This document shows positions 19,803 to 30,063 of a stretch of 64,000 nucleotides of DNA, piece by piece. Source of the DNA: Algicola sagamiensis DSM 14643 (GTDB lineage: Bacteria; Pseudomonadota; Gammaproteobacteria; Enterobacterales; Alteromonadaceae); assembly GCF_000374485.1 (NCBI RefSeq), contig NZ_KB894501.1, positions 62,001 through 126,000 of the forward strand, in the 5' to 3' direction. Made by a program: the position numbers and the translations under genes. The notes beneath the pieces were generated by a model that saw nothing but the letters and a program-made list of their open reading frames with translations, did not search any database and was not told the DNA's origin. How positions within the stretch are numbered: the first letter of the stretch is position 1; every line of letters begins with the position of its first letter.

Positions 19803-20648
19803 ATGAGCACACCCGGTAAACTCTATATCGTTTCCACACCAATCGGAAACCTTGGTGACATCACACAAAGAGCCCTTGAGACCTTGCGTGAAGTTGACCT
19901 GATCATGGCTGAAGATACGCGCCACACCAAGCAACTCTTAAATCATTTTTCAATCACGAATCGATTGAAATCACTCCATGATCATAATGAGAAAGAGCAG
20001 GCTCAGTCCATTGTGACTTTGCTAAATGAAGGCAATAATATAGCACTAGTTTCGGACGCTGGCACGCCTTTGATTTCAGATCCGGGCTATGGATTGGTCA
20101 ATGTTTGCCGCGAAGAAGGAATGGATGTCCATCCGGTCCCTGGTGCTTGTGCCGCAATTGCTGCGCTGAGTTGTTCGGGTTTACCAACGGACCAGTTTCG
20201 ATTCGATGGCTTTATTCCCGCCAAATCAGCAGCCCGAAAAGCCTACTTTGAAAGCCTAACCACAATTGAATACACCGTTGTTGCGTACGAAAGCACGCAT
20301 CGATTATTGGACAGTCTCAAAGATTTCTCGGAAGTTTTTGGTGACGAGCGGACGATTGTTCTTTCAAAAGAGATCACCAAACGGTTTGAAACTTTTTTTA
20401 CGGGGAACGCTAAAGAGATTCTTGCATGGATTGATGAAGAACCAGAACGCAAGAAAGGTGAAATTGTGCTGATGTTTAAAGGTGAAAAACAGGCGACAGA
20501 TGCGATATCATCACAGGTTCTTCAATTAGCTTCTCAGCTCTGTGAGCATATGCCAGCGAAAAAAGCAGCTGCAATTTGTGCAGACCATTTCCCAGTCAAA
20601 AAGAACCTTGTTTATAAAGCTTTGCTCGAGATAAAGCAATCTGATTGA
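19803..20648 (+). CDS. rsmI: 16S rRNA 2'-O-methyltransferase RsmI (C1402)
   Basis: A 281-aa SAM-dependent methyltransferase of the tetrapyrrole-methylase fold that modifies C1402 of 16S rRNA. The N-terminus GKLYIVSTPIGNLGDIT and AEDTRHTKQLL are hallmark motifs, followed by LVSDAGTPLISDPGY and VHPVPGACA. Length is normal. It is divergent from lpoA across a gap of 87-78 bases. Its last codons overlap the -35 element of the rnpB promoter. Confidence 0.96.
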   Translation: MSTPGKLYIVSTPIGNLGDITQRALETLREVDLIMAEDTRHTKQLLNHFSITNRLKSLHDHNEKEQAQSIVTLLNEGNNIALVSDAGTPLISDPGYGLVNVCREEGMDVHPVPGACAAIAALSCSGLPTDQFRFDGFIPAKSAARKAYFESLTTIEYTVVAYESTHRLLDSLKDFSEVFGDERTIVLSKEITKRFETFFTGNAKEILAWIDEEPERKKGEIVLMFKGEKQATDAISSQVLQLASQLCEHMPAKKAAAICADHFPVKKNLVYKALLEIKQSD

Positions 20649-20673
20649 AACTGATGGGACGAATGTGTAGAAT
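20645..20673 (+). promoter_or_regulatory. rnpB promoter
   Basis: -35 TTGAAA at 20645-20650, 17-bp spacer, -10 TAGAAT at 20668-20673. The start would fall about 8 bases later, exactly at the first base of helix P1 of the RNA. The -35 overlaps the rsmI stop codon. Confidence 0.85.
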
Positions 20674-20681
20674 ACCCGCCG

Positions 20682-21030
<349 letters not shown>

Positions 21031-21059
21031 TCCTTTTTAAAATCCACCGAAATATTTAT

Positions 21060-21089
21060 TTTTCCACAAAATTACCCACAATTCCCCAC
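21060..21089 (-). promoter_or_regulatory. Inverted group of GTGGR boxes (MraZ-like) or DnaA-like boxes
   Basis: On the minus strand GTGGG (21085-21089), 5-nt spacer, GTGGG (21075-21079), 7-nt spacer, GTGGA (21063-21067). Spacing of the first two equals that of the mraZ operator downstream but in opposite orientation. On the plus strand the same bases contain TTTTCCACA (21060-21068), which fits the DnaA consensus TTWTNCACA, and TTACCCACA with one mismatch. Either protein is possible. Confidence 0.4.
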
Positions 21090-21158
21090 TCAATCAATAA
21101 CTTTGGCTAAAACCCTTGATTCTAGCGGCTTACAGGCCCGTTAAACTACTTTCTTAGC

Positions 21159-21188
21159 TTGACAATTTCACTGTATAATCTCTAAACT
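21159..21188 (+). promoter_or_regulatory. Promoter region of the dcw cluster (Pmra)
   Basis: TTGACA at 21159-21164 and a perfect TATAAT at 21174-21179 are only 9 bp apart, so they cannot be one promoter. Either TTGACA pairs with TAAACT at 21183-21188 (18 bp), or TATAAT pairs with TTCTTA at 21151-21156 (17 bp). Both would start just before or within the MraZ boxes. Confidence 0.55.
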
Positions 21189-21196
21189 TTAACATT

Positions 21197-21221
21197 GTGG
21201 AGAAATGTGGGATTTTGTGGG
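21197..21221 (+). promoter_or_regulatory. MraZ operator: three GTGGR direct repeats
   Basis: GTGGA (21197), GTGGG (21207) and GTGGG (21217) are each separated by exactly 5 nt, giving 10-bp periodicity. This is the known arrangement bound by MraZ upstream of its own gene in E. coli and other bacteria. It lies just downstream of the -10 elements, suited to repression. Confidence 0.85.
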
Positions 21222-21321
21222 TTTTCCATGTAACGAGGAAATCGGGTGACTTGTCTCAATCAATGCTTGTCACGAATACACCGGAAAAGATCCCAAAAAT
21301 GATAGAAGGTGAATGGCGAGC

Positions 21322-21780
21322 ATGTTCCGTGGAGCCAGTGCGATCAACCTCGACGCGAAAGGGCGTCTTGCGATCCCCAGTCGGTATCGACAGATGCTAG
21401 CTGTGGATACATGTGGTTCGTTGATCTGCACCATTGACCTTCACCAGCCATGTTTACTTCTTTATCCATTAAATGAATGGGAACTAATCGAACGCAAATT
21501 ACGTCAATTGTCGAGTATGAATCCGCATGAGCGTCGGATCCAGCGTCTGTTGCTCGGTTATGCATCTGAGGGGGAGCTGGATAAAGCGGGACGATTTTTG
21601 ATTCCAGCGCCATTGCGTCAACACGCGGGCGTGGATAAGCACATCATGTTGGTCGGTCAACTCAACCGATTTGAAATCTGGTCTGAAGCCAAGTGGCAGG
21701 ATCAGATCAATCTGGATATTGAGATTGAGCAGCAAGGTAACTTTGAATTGACTGAAAAATTAAAGGATTTTTCGCTGTAA
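21322..21780 (+). CDS. mraZ: Transcriptional regulator MraZ
   Basis: First gene of the dcw cluster, a DNA-binding protein with two SpoVT/AbrB-like halves that represses its own promoter. It is about 152 aa from ATG 21322, beginning [20 protein letters not shown], the usual family start. An in-frame ATG at 21313 would add three residues; AGAAGG at 21304-21309 is 3 nt from 21313 and 12 nt from 21322, so spacing does not decide. The second repeat has [13 protein letters not shown]. The stop overlaps the rsmH start (TAATG). Three GTGGR operator boxes lie about 100 bases upstream. Confidence 0.95.
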   Translation: MFRGASAINLDAKGRLAIPSRYRQMLAVDTCGSLICTIDLHQPCLLLYPLNEWELIERKLRQLSSMNPHERRIQRLLLGYASEGELDKAGRFLIPAPLRQHAGVDKHIMLVGQLNRFEIWSEAKWQDQINLDIEIEQQGNFELTEKLKDFSL

Positions 21781-22715
21781 TGTCTGAGAACTTTAAACAC
21801 ACAACAGTGCTGCTCGAAGAAGCGGTAGAAGGCCTCGCAATCAAGCCGGATGGCATCTATATCGATGGCACGTTTGGTCGTGGTGGACATAGTCGTCTGA
21901 TTTTATCCAAGCTCGGTGAAGAGGGACGATTGATTGCGATTGATCGTGACCCAGATGCAATTGAAACAGCGAAGCAGTTTGCGGATGATCCACGTTTTTC
22001 AATTGTTCATTCCGAATTTTCTAAAGTTCAAGATATCGTTGAAGACCAAGCATTAACTGGCAAAATAGATGGCATTCTTCTTGACCTGGGGGTTTCTTCC
22101 CCGCAATTAGATAATGCCGATCGTGGTTTTAGCTTTATTCGTGATGGCAAACTGGATATGCGAATGAATCCAGAAGTTGGCATGTGCGCATCTGAGTGGT
22201 TGGCAGACGCAAAAGAAGAAGATATTGCTTTTGTCTTAAAAACATTTGGTGAGGAGCGTTTCGCGAAGCGGATTGCACGCTCAATCGTAGATACTCGTGC
22301 TGAAAAGAGTATTGATTCCACATTGCAACTTGCCAATTTAATAGAAGAAGCAGTGCCGTTTAAAGAAGAACACAAACACCCGGCAACAAGAAGTTTTCAA
22401 GCCATCCGAATTTACATCAATGCAGAGCTAGAAGAAATCAAACAAGCATTGGAGTGTGTGACGGATATTTTAAGCCCAGGAGGGCGGTTATCCGTGATTA
22501 GTTTTCACTCCCTTGAAGATCGAATTGTGAAGCGTTTCATAAAGCAAAAAAGCAGAGGCGACGCTGTGCCAAGAGGTTTACCACTGACCGAAGAACAAAT
22601 AAAGAAAACAATTTCGTTTAAAGCTATCGGTAAAGCGATTAAACCCGGCAAAGATGAGCTGATGCACAATAGTCGTGCGCGAAGCTCGGTGTTGAGGGTA
22701 GCAGAGAGGTTGTAG
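21780..22715 (+). CDS. rsmH: 16S rRNA m4C1402 N4-methyltransferase
   Basis: A 311-aa SAM-dependent methyltransferase (MraW) that acts on the same rRNA nucleotide as RsmI. Motifs are [15 protein letters not shown] sequence (here [15 protein letters not shown]), [16 protein letters not shown] and [15 protein letters not shown]. The start overlaps the mraZ stop by one base, giving coupling. It ends in TAG two bases before the ftsL start. Confidence 0.97.
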   Translation: MSENFKHTTVLLEEAVEGLAIKPDGIYIDGTFGRGGHSRLILSKLGEEGRLIAIDRDPDAIETAKQFADDPRFSIVHSEFSKVQDIVEDQALTGKIDGILLDLGVSSPQLDNADRGFSFIRDGKLDMRMNPEVGMCASEWLADAKEEDIAFVLKTFGEERFAKRIARSIVDTRAEKSIDSTLQLANLIEEAVPFKEEHKHPATRSFQAIRIYINAELEEIKQALECVTDILSPGGRLSVISFHSLEDRIVKRFIKQKSRGDAVPRGLPLTEEQIKKTISFKAIGKAIKPGKDELMHNSRARSSVLRVAERL

Positions 22716-22717
22716 TT

Positions 22718-23047
22718 TTGTTTGGGCAAGAGAATACCAAGCGACAGCCCCTTCTACCCTTAGAGCTCATCAAAGGATTGATTAGAAAAAAATGGTTGTT
22801 GTTCCTTTTTTCGTTCAATGTCGTCAGTGCAGTGATGGTGATATCTATCTCTCATCAAAACCGTCAAGAAACGATTAAACAGGAAAAGATCATGGAGCAA
22901 CGTGATGCTTTGGATGTTGAGTGGCGTCACTTGCTTTTAGAGGAACGAGCTTTGTCAGAGCATTATCGTGTCGAACGATTGGCAAACGAAAAACTGAAAA
23001 TGAAACGTCCAACAACAGATGATGAAATATTTGTAAAATGGCCATGA
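22718..23047 (+). CDS. ftsL: Cell division protein FtsL
   Basis: A 109-aa bitopic protein: short cytoplasmic N-terminus, one membrane segment (about residues 25-44), then a coiled-coil with many Glu, Leu and Arg. It forms the FtsQLB complex that activates FtsWI. FtsL sequences are poorly conserved, so the call rests on size, topology and the place between rsmH and ftsI. The start is TTG 22718, with AGAGAGG 8 nt upstream in the rsmH end, which would give weak translation. It overlaps ftsI by 10 bases. Confidence 0.9.
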   Translation: MFGQENTKRQPLLPLELIKGLIRKKWLLFLFSFNVVSAVMVISISHQNRQETIKQEKIMEQRDALDVEWRHLLLEERALSEHYRVERLANEKLKMKRPTTDDEIFVKWP

Positions 23048-24774
23048 GTAAAGTCAAAAAGTCAGCGGAAAATGTCGTTTTATGGCGAGTCATGCTCATG
23101 ATTGCAGTCATGGTGCTGGTTTTCTGTACGCTTTTGGCTAGAGCTGCGTATTTGCAAATTATTCAGCCAGATGAACTTCGAGAGCAAGGTGAATTACGCT
23201 CACTACGTTCCGAAAGCCATCAAGTTCAACGCGGTATGATCACGGATCGAAACAACTTCGAACTGGCAGTGAGTGTGCCAGCTTTTGCTGTTTGGGTTGA
23301 CCCAAAAGTCGTCCATGACACAAAAAGCTGGGAACAAACTGAGAAATGGCAGGCATTGTTTGCAGTCCTTGATTTGGATTTCAAACAAGAAATAGCAAAA
23401 ATTAAAAAATCCCCCAAAAAACGCTTTTTCTATTTGAAGCGACAAAGTTCTTCGGCTGTAGCGGATTATGTTCGCCAGTTGAATTTACCAGGTGTTTATT
23501 TACGTGAAGAGTCAAAGCGGTTTTATCCTTCAGGTGAGATTGCTGCACATTTAGTCGGTTTTACGAATATCGATGGCCAGGGGATTGAAGGTGCTGAAAA
23601 ACTTTTCAATCAAGTGTTAACTGGGACGCCTGGTGAAAGAACCTACCAAAAAGACGCGAAAGGTCGTCAAGTCGAGCTTTTATCCGTCAAGTCGGCTGTT
23701 CCTCCAAAAAATATTCAATTATCCATAGACCAGCGTCTCCAATCGATTACATATCGTGCTCTCAAAGCTGCGGTTAAATCGTATGCAGCCTCTTCTGGTT
23801 CAGCAGTTGTGGTGGATGTCCATACCGGGGAAATTCTTGCGATGGCAAACACGCCTTCATTCAATCCAAATAACCGTGCGAACGTCAATCAACACCGATT
23901 TCGCAACCGCGCAATCACTGACGTATTCGAGCCAGGTTCTACGATGAAGCCAGTTGCGGTTTTATCTGCTTTAGAGTTCGGCACGGTGAAGCAAGATAGT
24001 ATTGTTGACACAACTCCATTTAAAATCGGAGGGAAGCGCTTTGCAGATCCAAGATTTTTAGGGGATATCAGCCTAGAAACCATTATTCAACGCTCCAGTA
24101 ATGTTGGGGTTGCAAAGCTTGCTCTGGGGCTTCCGAAAGATTACTTTGTTGTTGCATTTCATGAGCTTGGACTTGGTGAAGTCACAGGATCTGGTTTGCT
24201 CGGCGAAAGCTCAGGCATGTTCAGCTTAAGTCGACGTTGGTCCGATCTAGAAATTGGTACGTTGTCATATGGCTATGGTGTTGCGGTCACGACACTTCAG
24301 TTGGCGAAAATGTACGCCACACTTGGTGCGAAAGGGGTGAGTCGACCTTTATCCATCTTAAAATTACCAGAACCTCCTGAAGGAAAGCGGGTTTTTTCTG
24401 AGAAGAACACAGACTTTGTGGTTCATCTCATGGAATCTGTCGTGAAAAGAGGCGGAACTGCGCCACAAGCGAGTGTGCCTGGATACCGTGTCGCAGGAAA
24501 ATCGGGTACCGCATACAAAGCAATAAAAGGCGGTTATGGTGACGAGTTATCCGGCTTTTTTGCAGGTGTTGCACCAGTCAATGATCCACAAATCGCAATT
24601 GCAGTCATGATCAATGAGCCGCAATCAGATGTATTCCATGGTGGCGAAGTCGCAGGCCCAGTATTTGCGAAAATTATGGGAAGCACTTTGCAGTTATACA
24701 ATATTGCACCTGACGAGAATCAAATTGAAACCTTGTCCCGCAAAGACTTAAAAGAGGACAAGCATGGACTCTAA
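23038..24774 (+). CDS. ftsI: Peptidoglycan D,D-transpeptidase FtsI (PBP3)
   Basis: The septum-specific class B penicillin-binding protein, 578 aa. A short cytoplasmic tail is followed by a membrane anchor (about residues 17-40), then a pedestal domain and the transpeptidase. Active-site motifs are EPGSTMKP with nucleophile Ser301 (SxxK), the SSN triad in IQRSSNVGVA, and VAGKSGTAYK (KSGT). Start is ATG 23038; ATG 23044 two codons on is equally possible. It overlaps murE by 11 bases. Confidence 0.97.
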   Translation: MAMSKVKKSAENVVLWRVMLMIAVMVLVFCTLLARAAYLQIIQPDELREQGELRSLRSESHQVQRGMITDRNNFELAVSVPAFAVWVDPKVVHDTKSWEQTEKWQALFAVLDLDFKQEIAKIKKSPKKRFFYLKRQSSSAVADYVRQLNLPGVYLREESKRFYPSGEIAAHLVGFTNIDGQGIEGAEKLFNQVLTGTPGERTYQKDAKGRQVELLSVKSAVPPKNIQLSIDQRLQSITYRALKAAVKSYAASSGSAVVVDVHTGEILAMANTPSFNPNNRANVNQHRFRNRAITDVFEPGSTMKPVAVLSALEFGTVKQDSIVDTTPFKIGGKRFADPRFLGDISLETIIQRSSNVGVAKLALGLPKDYFVVAFHELGLGEVTGSGLLGESSGMFSLSRRWSDLEIGTLSYGYGVAVTTLQLAKMYATLGAKGVSRPLSILKLPEPPEGKRVFSEKNTDFVVHLMESVVKRGGTAPQASVPGYRVAGKSGTAYKAIKGGYGDELSGFFAGVAPVNDPQIAIAVMINEPQSDVFHGGEVAGPVFAKIMGSTLQLYNIAPDENQIETLSRKDLKEDKHGL

Positions 24775-26269
24775 TTCAAATATCATGTTGCAGCAATGGT
24801 TGAATGAACAAACCACAGCAGATACGCAGTTACCAGAGATTGCGCATTTGCGTTTAGATAGTCGTGCAATTCAGCCTGGTGATGCATTCATCGCAATCAA
24901 AGGTACTGCTCTGAATGGCCATGATTTTATCAATCAGGCAGCCGCTGAAGGGGCATCTATCGTGTTTTGCGAATATCAACCTGAGGATGTTGATGTTGAG
25001 ATCCCGTTGATTGTGTTACCAGCACTCAAGTTGCTTCTCCCTGAACTATGCAATGTGTTCTATCAAACACAGCAGTGTGATCTTCGTGTAATCGGTGTAA
25101 CAGGTACAAACGGTAAGACATCTGTGACCCAATTGATCACTCAATGTTTGAATCGTGCGCTACGTCAATGCCAATTCATCGGGACGAATGGTTACGGTGA
25201 CGAAAACCAAGTCATACCGTTAAAAAATACAACACCATCTGTGGTTGAGCTTCATCAGTTATTGGCAGAATTTCGGGCGAAAGGGTGTCAAGTGACAGCG
25301 ATGGAAGTTTCTTCTCATGGCATTACACAAAATCGTATCGGCGGGCTGTCATTCAAAACCGCGATATTCACAAATTTATCTCGTGAACATTTGGACTTTC
25401 ATGGTGATATGGCGAGCTATGCAGCTGCCAAGCAAGAGCTCTTTCAACGCGAACAATTAGAGAATGCGGTCATTTATACCGATGACCCAGTGGGGAAGCG
25501 CTGGGTCGAAGATGGTGGTGTTCGTGCGGACAACATTATCGCTGTTGGTGCAGTTGAGACAACAGCGGATCAATTCGAAAACTTTGTCAGCTATCGTGCG
25601 CCGCGCTTTCATTCACGTGGTGTTTCATTTGAGCTGTTGACATCATGGGGAAACACTAGGCTCCAGTCGCCACTGCTTGGTGAATTTAATATCGTCAATT
25701 TGTGTCTCGTTGCTGCTGCATTGCTTGTAGAAGGCGTTTGCATTGATGATTTGCCAGCATTGTTCAACCAAACGAAGACGGTTGTAGGTCGAATGGAGTC
25801 CATTATGATTTCCGGTTCTCCATTAGTGATTGTTGATTATGCTCATACACCAGATGCTCTGGAAAAGGCCCTCGCTGCGGCAAGAAAGCATTGTCGAAAT
25901 CAGCTCATCTGTGTTTTCGGCTGTGGCGGCGATCGCGATAAAGGAAAGCGTCCACTCATGGGTGAAGTGGCTGAGCGTTTTTCCGATGCTGTGATCGTCA
26001 CATCAGACAACCCTCGTTCAGAATCAATCGAACAAATTTCAAAGGATATTTTGGCTGGTTTTTCAAAGTTACAGCCCATTGTGGTTGATGATCGGGAAGC
26101 TGCAATTGAGAAAGCAGTCGAACTAGCAACTGAAGATGATGTGATTCTGATTGCTGGGAAGGGACATGAAGATTACCAAATCATTGGTGAACAAGTTTTA
26201 GAGTTTGATGATAGAAAAGTCGTACGCTGCAAATTAGCTCGAGTATTAGAGGAAACGGCGAGTGATTAA
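24764..26269 (+). CDS. murE: UDP-MurNAc-tripeptide synthetase (meso-DAP adding)
   Basis: Adds meso-diaminopimelate to UDP-MurNAc-L-Ala-D-Glu. The protein is 501 aa. The ATP loop is GVTGTNGKTSV, followed by the carbamylated-lysine/substrate region, and DNPRSE near residue 415 is the DAP-recognition motif DNPR, so the cell wall should contain meso-DAP. Normal length. The start lies within the ftsI end and the stop overlaps murF by 8 bases. Confidence 0.97.
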   Translation: MDSNSNIMLQQWLNEQTTADTQLPEIAHLRLDSRAIQPGDAFIAIKGTALNGHDFINQAAAEGASIVFCEYQPEDVDVEIPLIVLPALKLLLPELCNVFYQTQQCDLRVIGVTGTNGKTSVTQLITQCLNRALRQCQFIGTNGYGDENQVIPLKNTTPSVVELHQLLAEFRAKGCQVTAMEVSSHGITQNRIGGLSFKTAIFTNLSREHLDFHGDMASYAAAKQELFQREQLENAVIYTDDPVGKRWVEDGGVRADNIIAVGAVETTADQFENFVSYRAPRFHSRGVSFELLTSWGNTRLQSPLLGEFNIVNLCLVAAALLVEGVCIDDLPALFNQTKTVVGRMESIMISGSPLVIVDYAHTPDALEKALAAARKHCRNQLICVFGCGGDRDKGKRPLMGEVAERFSDAVIVTSDNPRSESIEQISKDILAGFSKLQPIVVDDREAAIEKAVELATEDDVILIAGKGHEDYQIIGEQVLEFDDRKVVRCKLARVLEETASD

Positions 26270-27656
26270 AACAACATTAGATTGGATAGCCAATGCTGTT
26301 CACGGAAAATTGATGGGACCCAGTCTCAAGGTATCGAGTGTTAGTACGGATACCCGCACCATTGTTGATGGTGATTTATTTATTGCGTTAAAAGGTCCTA
26401 ATTTTGATGCCCATGATTTTATTGAAACAGCAATAGACGCCGGAGCGACGGCGCTAATTGTTGAGCGCTATGTCAGACGGAAGGTGCCTCAAATCTTAGT
26501 CAAGGATACAAGGATCGCACTTGGAGAGCTGGCGGCAGCGGTAAAACAAAAAGTCGCACCAAAGACTGTGGCAATTACTGGTAGTACTGGAAAAACCAGT
26601 GTAAAGGAAATGGTTTCGTCAATTTTGTCACAAAAAGGAAATGTTCTTGCTACAAAAGGGAACTTTAACAATGATATCGGCGTCCCACTCACGTTACTTC
26701 GATTGGAGTCACAACACAAATTCGCGGTTGTAGAGCTTGGTGCAAATCATATTGGTGAGATTGGCTATACCTCCAATTTGGTTAAACCAGATGTTGCGGT
26801 GATCAATAATGTTTCTGGCGCACATTTGGAAGGTTTTGGAGATATTTATGGTGTTGTGCGGGCCAAAGGTGAAATCTTTAAAGGTCTTGCCAGTGATGGG
26901 GTTGCAGTGATTAATCAGTCCTGTGAATACTTTCCTGAATGGGAAAAGCGCTTACAGGGCCAAAAAGAAATCTCCTATGGCTACTCCGGAACAGAAAATG
27001 TTTGGGCCCAGGATGTTCAGCTTCACGGGGATGGATTGCCGGAATTTACCCTTTGGGTGAAAAATAACGATGGTTCATCGCACAATGTTCGTCTCACCTT
27101 ACCATTACCTGGTCAGCACAATGTGAGTAATGCGCTAGCTGCTTCAGCAATTTGTCTTGCTTTCGGCTTAATGCTTGAGGAAATCGCAGAGGGGCTGCAA
27201 CAACTCAATCCAGTGAAAGGGCGAGTGAATGTATTACCAGTTAAACCAGGACTGACACTGATTGACGATACCTACAATGCGAATGTTGCATCACTCCGCG
27301 CAGGGATCGACTTATTATCTTCATTTGAAGGAAAACGGATCTTGGTTTTTGGGGATATGGGTGAATTAGGTGAACAAGCTCGTTCTTGTCATGAACAAGT
27401 CGGACAATATGCGCAAGAGTCAGGGATTGATAATCTATTAACACTAGGTGTTCTGAGTCAGAGTGCCAGTGAAGTTTTTCAGGAGAATGGGGAACATTTC
27501 TCTTCTCGTGATCGATTAATTGAAACTTTGGATCATTTGATCCAGCAAACAGATGAACCAGTCACCGTATTGGTGAAAGGGTCGCGAAGTGCCAAAATGG
27601 AGCTTGTCGTAAATCGTATGATTGAACTCTCAAAACAGCCTGGGGTTGTCGAATGA
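26262..27656 (+). CDS. murF: UDP-MurNAc-tripeptide:D-Ala-D-Ala ligase
   Basis: Adds D-Ala-D-Ala to complete UDP-MurNAc-pentapeptide. The protein is 464 aa with the Mur ligase ATP loop [14 protein letters not shown], then [11 protein letters not shown] and the second-domain [14 protein letters not shown] signature of MurF. The start is GTG 26262 inside the end of murE, and the stop shares ATGA with mraY. Confidence 0.97.
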   Translation: MIKTTLDWIANAVHGKLMGPSLKVSSVSTDTRTIVDGDLFIALKGPNFDAHDFIETAIDAGATALIVERYVRRKVPQILVKDTRIALGELAAAVKQKVAPKTVAITGSTGKTSVKEMVSSILSQKGNVLATKGNFNNDIGVPLTLLRLESQHKFAVVELGANHIGEIGYTSNLVKPDVAVINNVSGAHLEGFGDIYGVVRAKGEIFKGLASDGVAVINQSCEYFPEWEKRLQGQKEISYGYSGTENVWAQDVQLHGDGLPEFTLWVKNNDGSSHNVRLTLPLPGQHNVSNALAASAICLAFGLMLEEIAEGLQQLNPVKGRVNVLPVKPGLTLIDDTYNANVASLRAGIDLLSSFEGKRILVFGDMGELGEQARSCHEQVGQYAQESGIDNLLTLGVLSQSASEVFQENGEHFSSRDRLIETLDHLIQQTDEPVTVLVKGSRSAKMELVVNRMIELSKQPGVVE

Positions 27657-28735
27657 TCGCCTGGCTTGCTGAATTATTAGTCCAATTTGAATCAGGGTTT
27701 AACCTGTTTCAGTATTTGTCTGTTCGAACTATTTTTAGCGTTCTGACAGCGCTTTTCTTATCGCTATTCTTAGGTCCGCGATTGATCCGTTATTTGCAAC
27801 GTATGCAAATTGGGCAAACCGTTCGCGATGATGGTCCAGAGTCCCACTTGTCTAAATCAGGCACACCAACCATGGGAGGTTTGTTGATTTTGGGCACTGT
27901 GGTGACCAGTATTCTCTTGTGGGCCGATCTCACAAACCGTTATGTCTGGGTTGTTTTATTTGTTGTTGTCTCGTTCGGGATCATTGGCTGGGTGGATGAT
28001 TATCGAAAAGTTGTCCGCAAAGACCCGAAAGGCTTGATTGCACGTTGGAAGTACTTCTGGCAGTCATTGATTGCTATCAGCACAGCATTCTTCCTTTATA
28101 TGACTGCAAATATTGATGCAGAAACCGCATTAGTTGTGCCATTTTTCAAAGACATCATGCCTCAGCTTGGCATGCTGTATATTATTTTGAGTTACTTTGT
28201 CATTGTAGGAACAAGTAATGCGGTCAATTTGACAGATGGTTTAGATGGCTTGGCCATTGTTCCAACCATCATGGTTGCAGGTGCATTTGCGATTTTTGCC
28301 TATGTGACGGGGAACGTGAAGTATGCTGAATACCTACATATTCCCTATATTCCGTGGACTGATGAACTTGTTGTTGTCTGTGGCGCAATAATTGGCGCAG
28401 GGCTTGGTTTCCTTTGGTTTAATACCTATCCGGCTCAAGTCTTTATGGGCGATGTTGGTTCTTTATCGCTTGGCGCAACGCTTGGGGTCATCGCAATTCT
28501 TGTTCGTCAGGAATTTGTGTTGATCATTATGGGCGGTGTCTTTGTCATTGAAACGGTCTCGGTCATTCTGCAAGTTGGCTCCTATAAATTACGGGGCCAA
28601 AGGATATTCCGCATGGCGCCTATTCATCATCATTATGAGTTAAAGGGCTGGCCAGAACCTCGTGTGATTGTTCGCTTCTGGATCATTTCTCTGATTCTTG
28701 TTCTATTTGGCTTAATGACGTTGAAAATCCGATGA
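27653..28735 (+). CDS. mraY: Phospho-MurNAc-pentapeptide translocase (lipid I synthase)
   Basis: A 360-aa inner-membrane enzyme with about ten membrane segments. It transfers phospho-MurNAc-pentapeptide to undecaprenyl phosphate. Conserved loops are [39 protein letters not shown] and the HHHYELKGW end loop, including the catalytic aspartates. Overlaps murF and murD by 4 bases each. Confidence 0.98.
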   Translation: MIAWLAELLVQFESGFNLFQYLSVRTIFSVLTALFLSLFLGPRLIRYLQRMQIGQTVRDDGPESHLSKSGTPTMGGLLILGTVVTSILLWADLTNRYVWVVLFVVVSFGIIGWVDDYRKVVRKDPKGLIARWKYFWQSLIAISTAFFLYMTANIDAETALVVPFFKDIMPQLGMLYIILSYFVIVGTSNAVNLTDGLDGLAIVPTIMVAGAFAIFAYVTGNVKYAEYLHIPYIPWTDELVVVCGAIIGAGLGFLWFNTYPAQVFMGDVGSLSLGATLGVIAILVRQEFVLIIMGGVFVIETVSVILQVGSYKLRGQRIFRMAPIHHHYELKGWPEPRVIVRFWIISLILVLFGLMTLKIR

Positions 28736-30063
28736 AGAACCTCGCGCAATTTCAACAGAAACGGATCACAATACTCGGTGCTGGGCTGAGTGGGTTGAGT
28801 TGTGCACGTTTTTTCACAAAACATGGGATCACCTGCCGCGTTTTTGATAGTCGAGTGCAAGCCCCAAATCAGGATGAACTCAAAGCACTTTTACCTGAGA
28901 CGGAATTATTTTTCGGTGACATTGATGTTGCGCAATTCATTCAAACAGATATTTTGGTTGTCAGTCCTGGGGTGAGCCTTTTACAACCAGAAATTCAATC
29001 ATGTATGCATGCAGGTATTGAAGTACTCGGCGATGTGGAGATATTTGCACGCCTAAATGAGAAGCCTGTTATCGCGATCACTGGGTCGAATGGGAAGTCT
29101 ACAGTAACTCAGCTTGTAACCGATTGTGCCAATGCTGCGGGAAAGAAAGCGGTTGCAGCGGGCAACATCGGTATTCCTGTTTTGGATGTGGTGGAGCAAG
29201 ATGTTGATTTGTTCGTTTTGGAGCTTTCCAGCTTTCAATTGGAAACGACAAGTTCCTTAGTGTGTGTTTCTACCAGTGTATTGAATGTGAGTGATGATCA
29301 TATGGAGCGATATGATGATCTTGCACATTATGCACAAGTGAAACGCCGGATCTACAAAAATGCGCAAACTGCCGTGTATTTCTGTGAAGATCAATTCACA
29401 AAACCTGATACTGATACGATTCAAAAACGTCTAAGCTTTGGTGGAGGACGTGAAGCACAGTATCAACTTGCTGGTCGTGAAATCAAGGTTGCTGGCGAAT
29501 CAGTACTAAATACCGAAGAAATTCGATTGCAAGGAAAGCACAATTATGAAAATGTCATGGCATGTATGGCGCTTTTATCGCCATTGTTCCCCAACCCATC
29601 TCAATACATGAATGCTTTGGTCAATTTTGCTGGTTTACCACATCGTTGCCAGCTGATTCGTCAAATTCGGCATACGCGTTGGATCAATGATTCGAAAGCG
29701 ACCAATGTCGGTGCAACCCTTGCGGCTATTCAGGGCTTGAAGCAAGGGGAAAGTCCTAAGTTAATCTTGATTGCTGGTGGGGATGCAAAAGGGGCTGACT
29801 TAATTGCGCTTCAGCCAGTATTGCAGTCACGCGTGAATGAACTGATCACCCTTGGCAAAGATGGACATGCGATTGCGACACTTAAGTCAAATAGCCACCC
29901 TGTTCAGGACTTAAAGTCAGCTGTTTCTTTAGCAAGAGAACTGTCGATGCGAGAAGAAACGGACTGTATTGTGCTATTGTCCCCAGCATGCTCGAGTTTG
30001 GATATGTTCACCAACTTCGAAGCGCGTGGCGAAGCCTTTTGCCAATATGTGGAGGCGTTATGA
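28732..30063 (+). CDS. murD: UDP-MurNAc-L-alanine:D-glutamate ligase
   Basis: Adds D-Glu to UDP-MurNAc-L-Ala. The protein is 443 aa. The N-terminal Rossmann part has [16 protein letters not shown], the central ATP loop [14 protein letters not shown], and the C-terminal part LPHRCQ and [12 protein letters not shown], signature MurD motifs. It starts in the ATGA overlap with mraY and ends in an ATGA overlap with ftsW. Confidence 0.97.
   Translation: MKNLAQFQQKRITILGAGLSGLSCARFFTKHGITCRVFDSRVQAPNQDELKALLPETELFFGDIDVAQFIQTDILVVSPGVSLLQPEIQSCMHAGIEVLGDVEIFARLNEKPVIAITGSNGKSTVTQLVTDCANAAGKKAVAAGNIGIPVLDVVEQDVDLFVLELSSFQLETTSSLVCVSTSVLNVSDDHMERYDDLAHYAQVKRRIYKNAQTAVYFCEDQFTKPDTDTIQKRLSFGGGREAQYQLAGREIKVAGESVLNTEEIRLQGKHNYENVMACMALLSPLFPNPSQYMNALVNFAGLPHRCQLIRQIRHTRWINDSKATNVGATLAAIQGLKQGESPKLILIAGGDAKGADLIALQPVLQSRVNELITLGKDGHAIATLKSNSHPVQDLKSAVSLARELSMREETDCIVLLSPACSSLDMFTNFEARGEAFCQYVEAL

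Noticed and set aside
21159..21179. TTGACA and TATAAT before mraZ read as one consensus promoter
   Set aside because: Only 9 bp separate them. They can only belong to different promoters or partners.
29988..30059. Upstream extension of ftsW into murD
   Set aside because: Not FtsW-like, and ATG 30060 forms the standard ATGA overlap with the murD stop.
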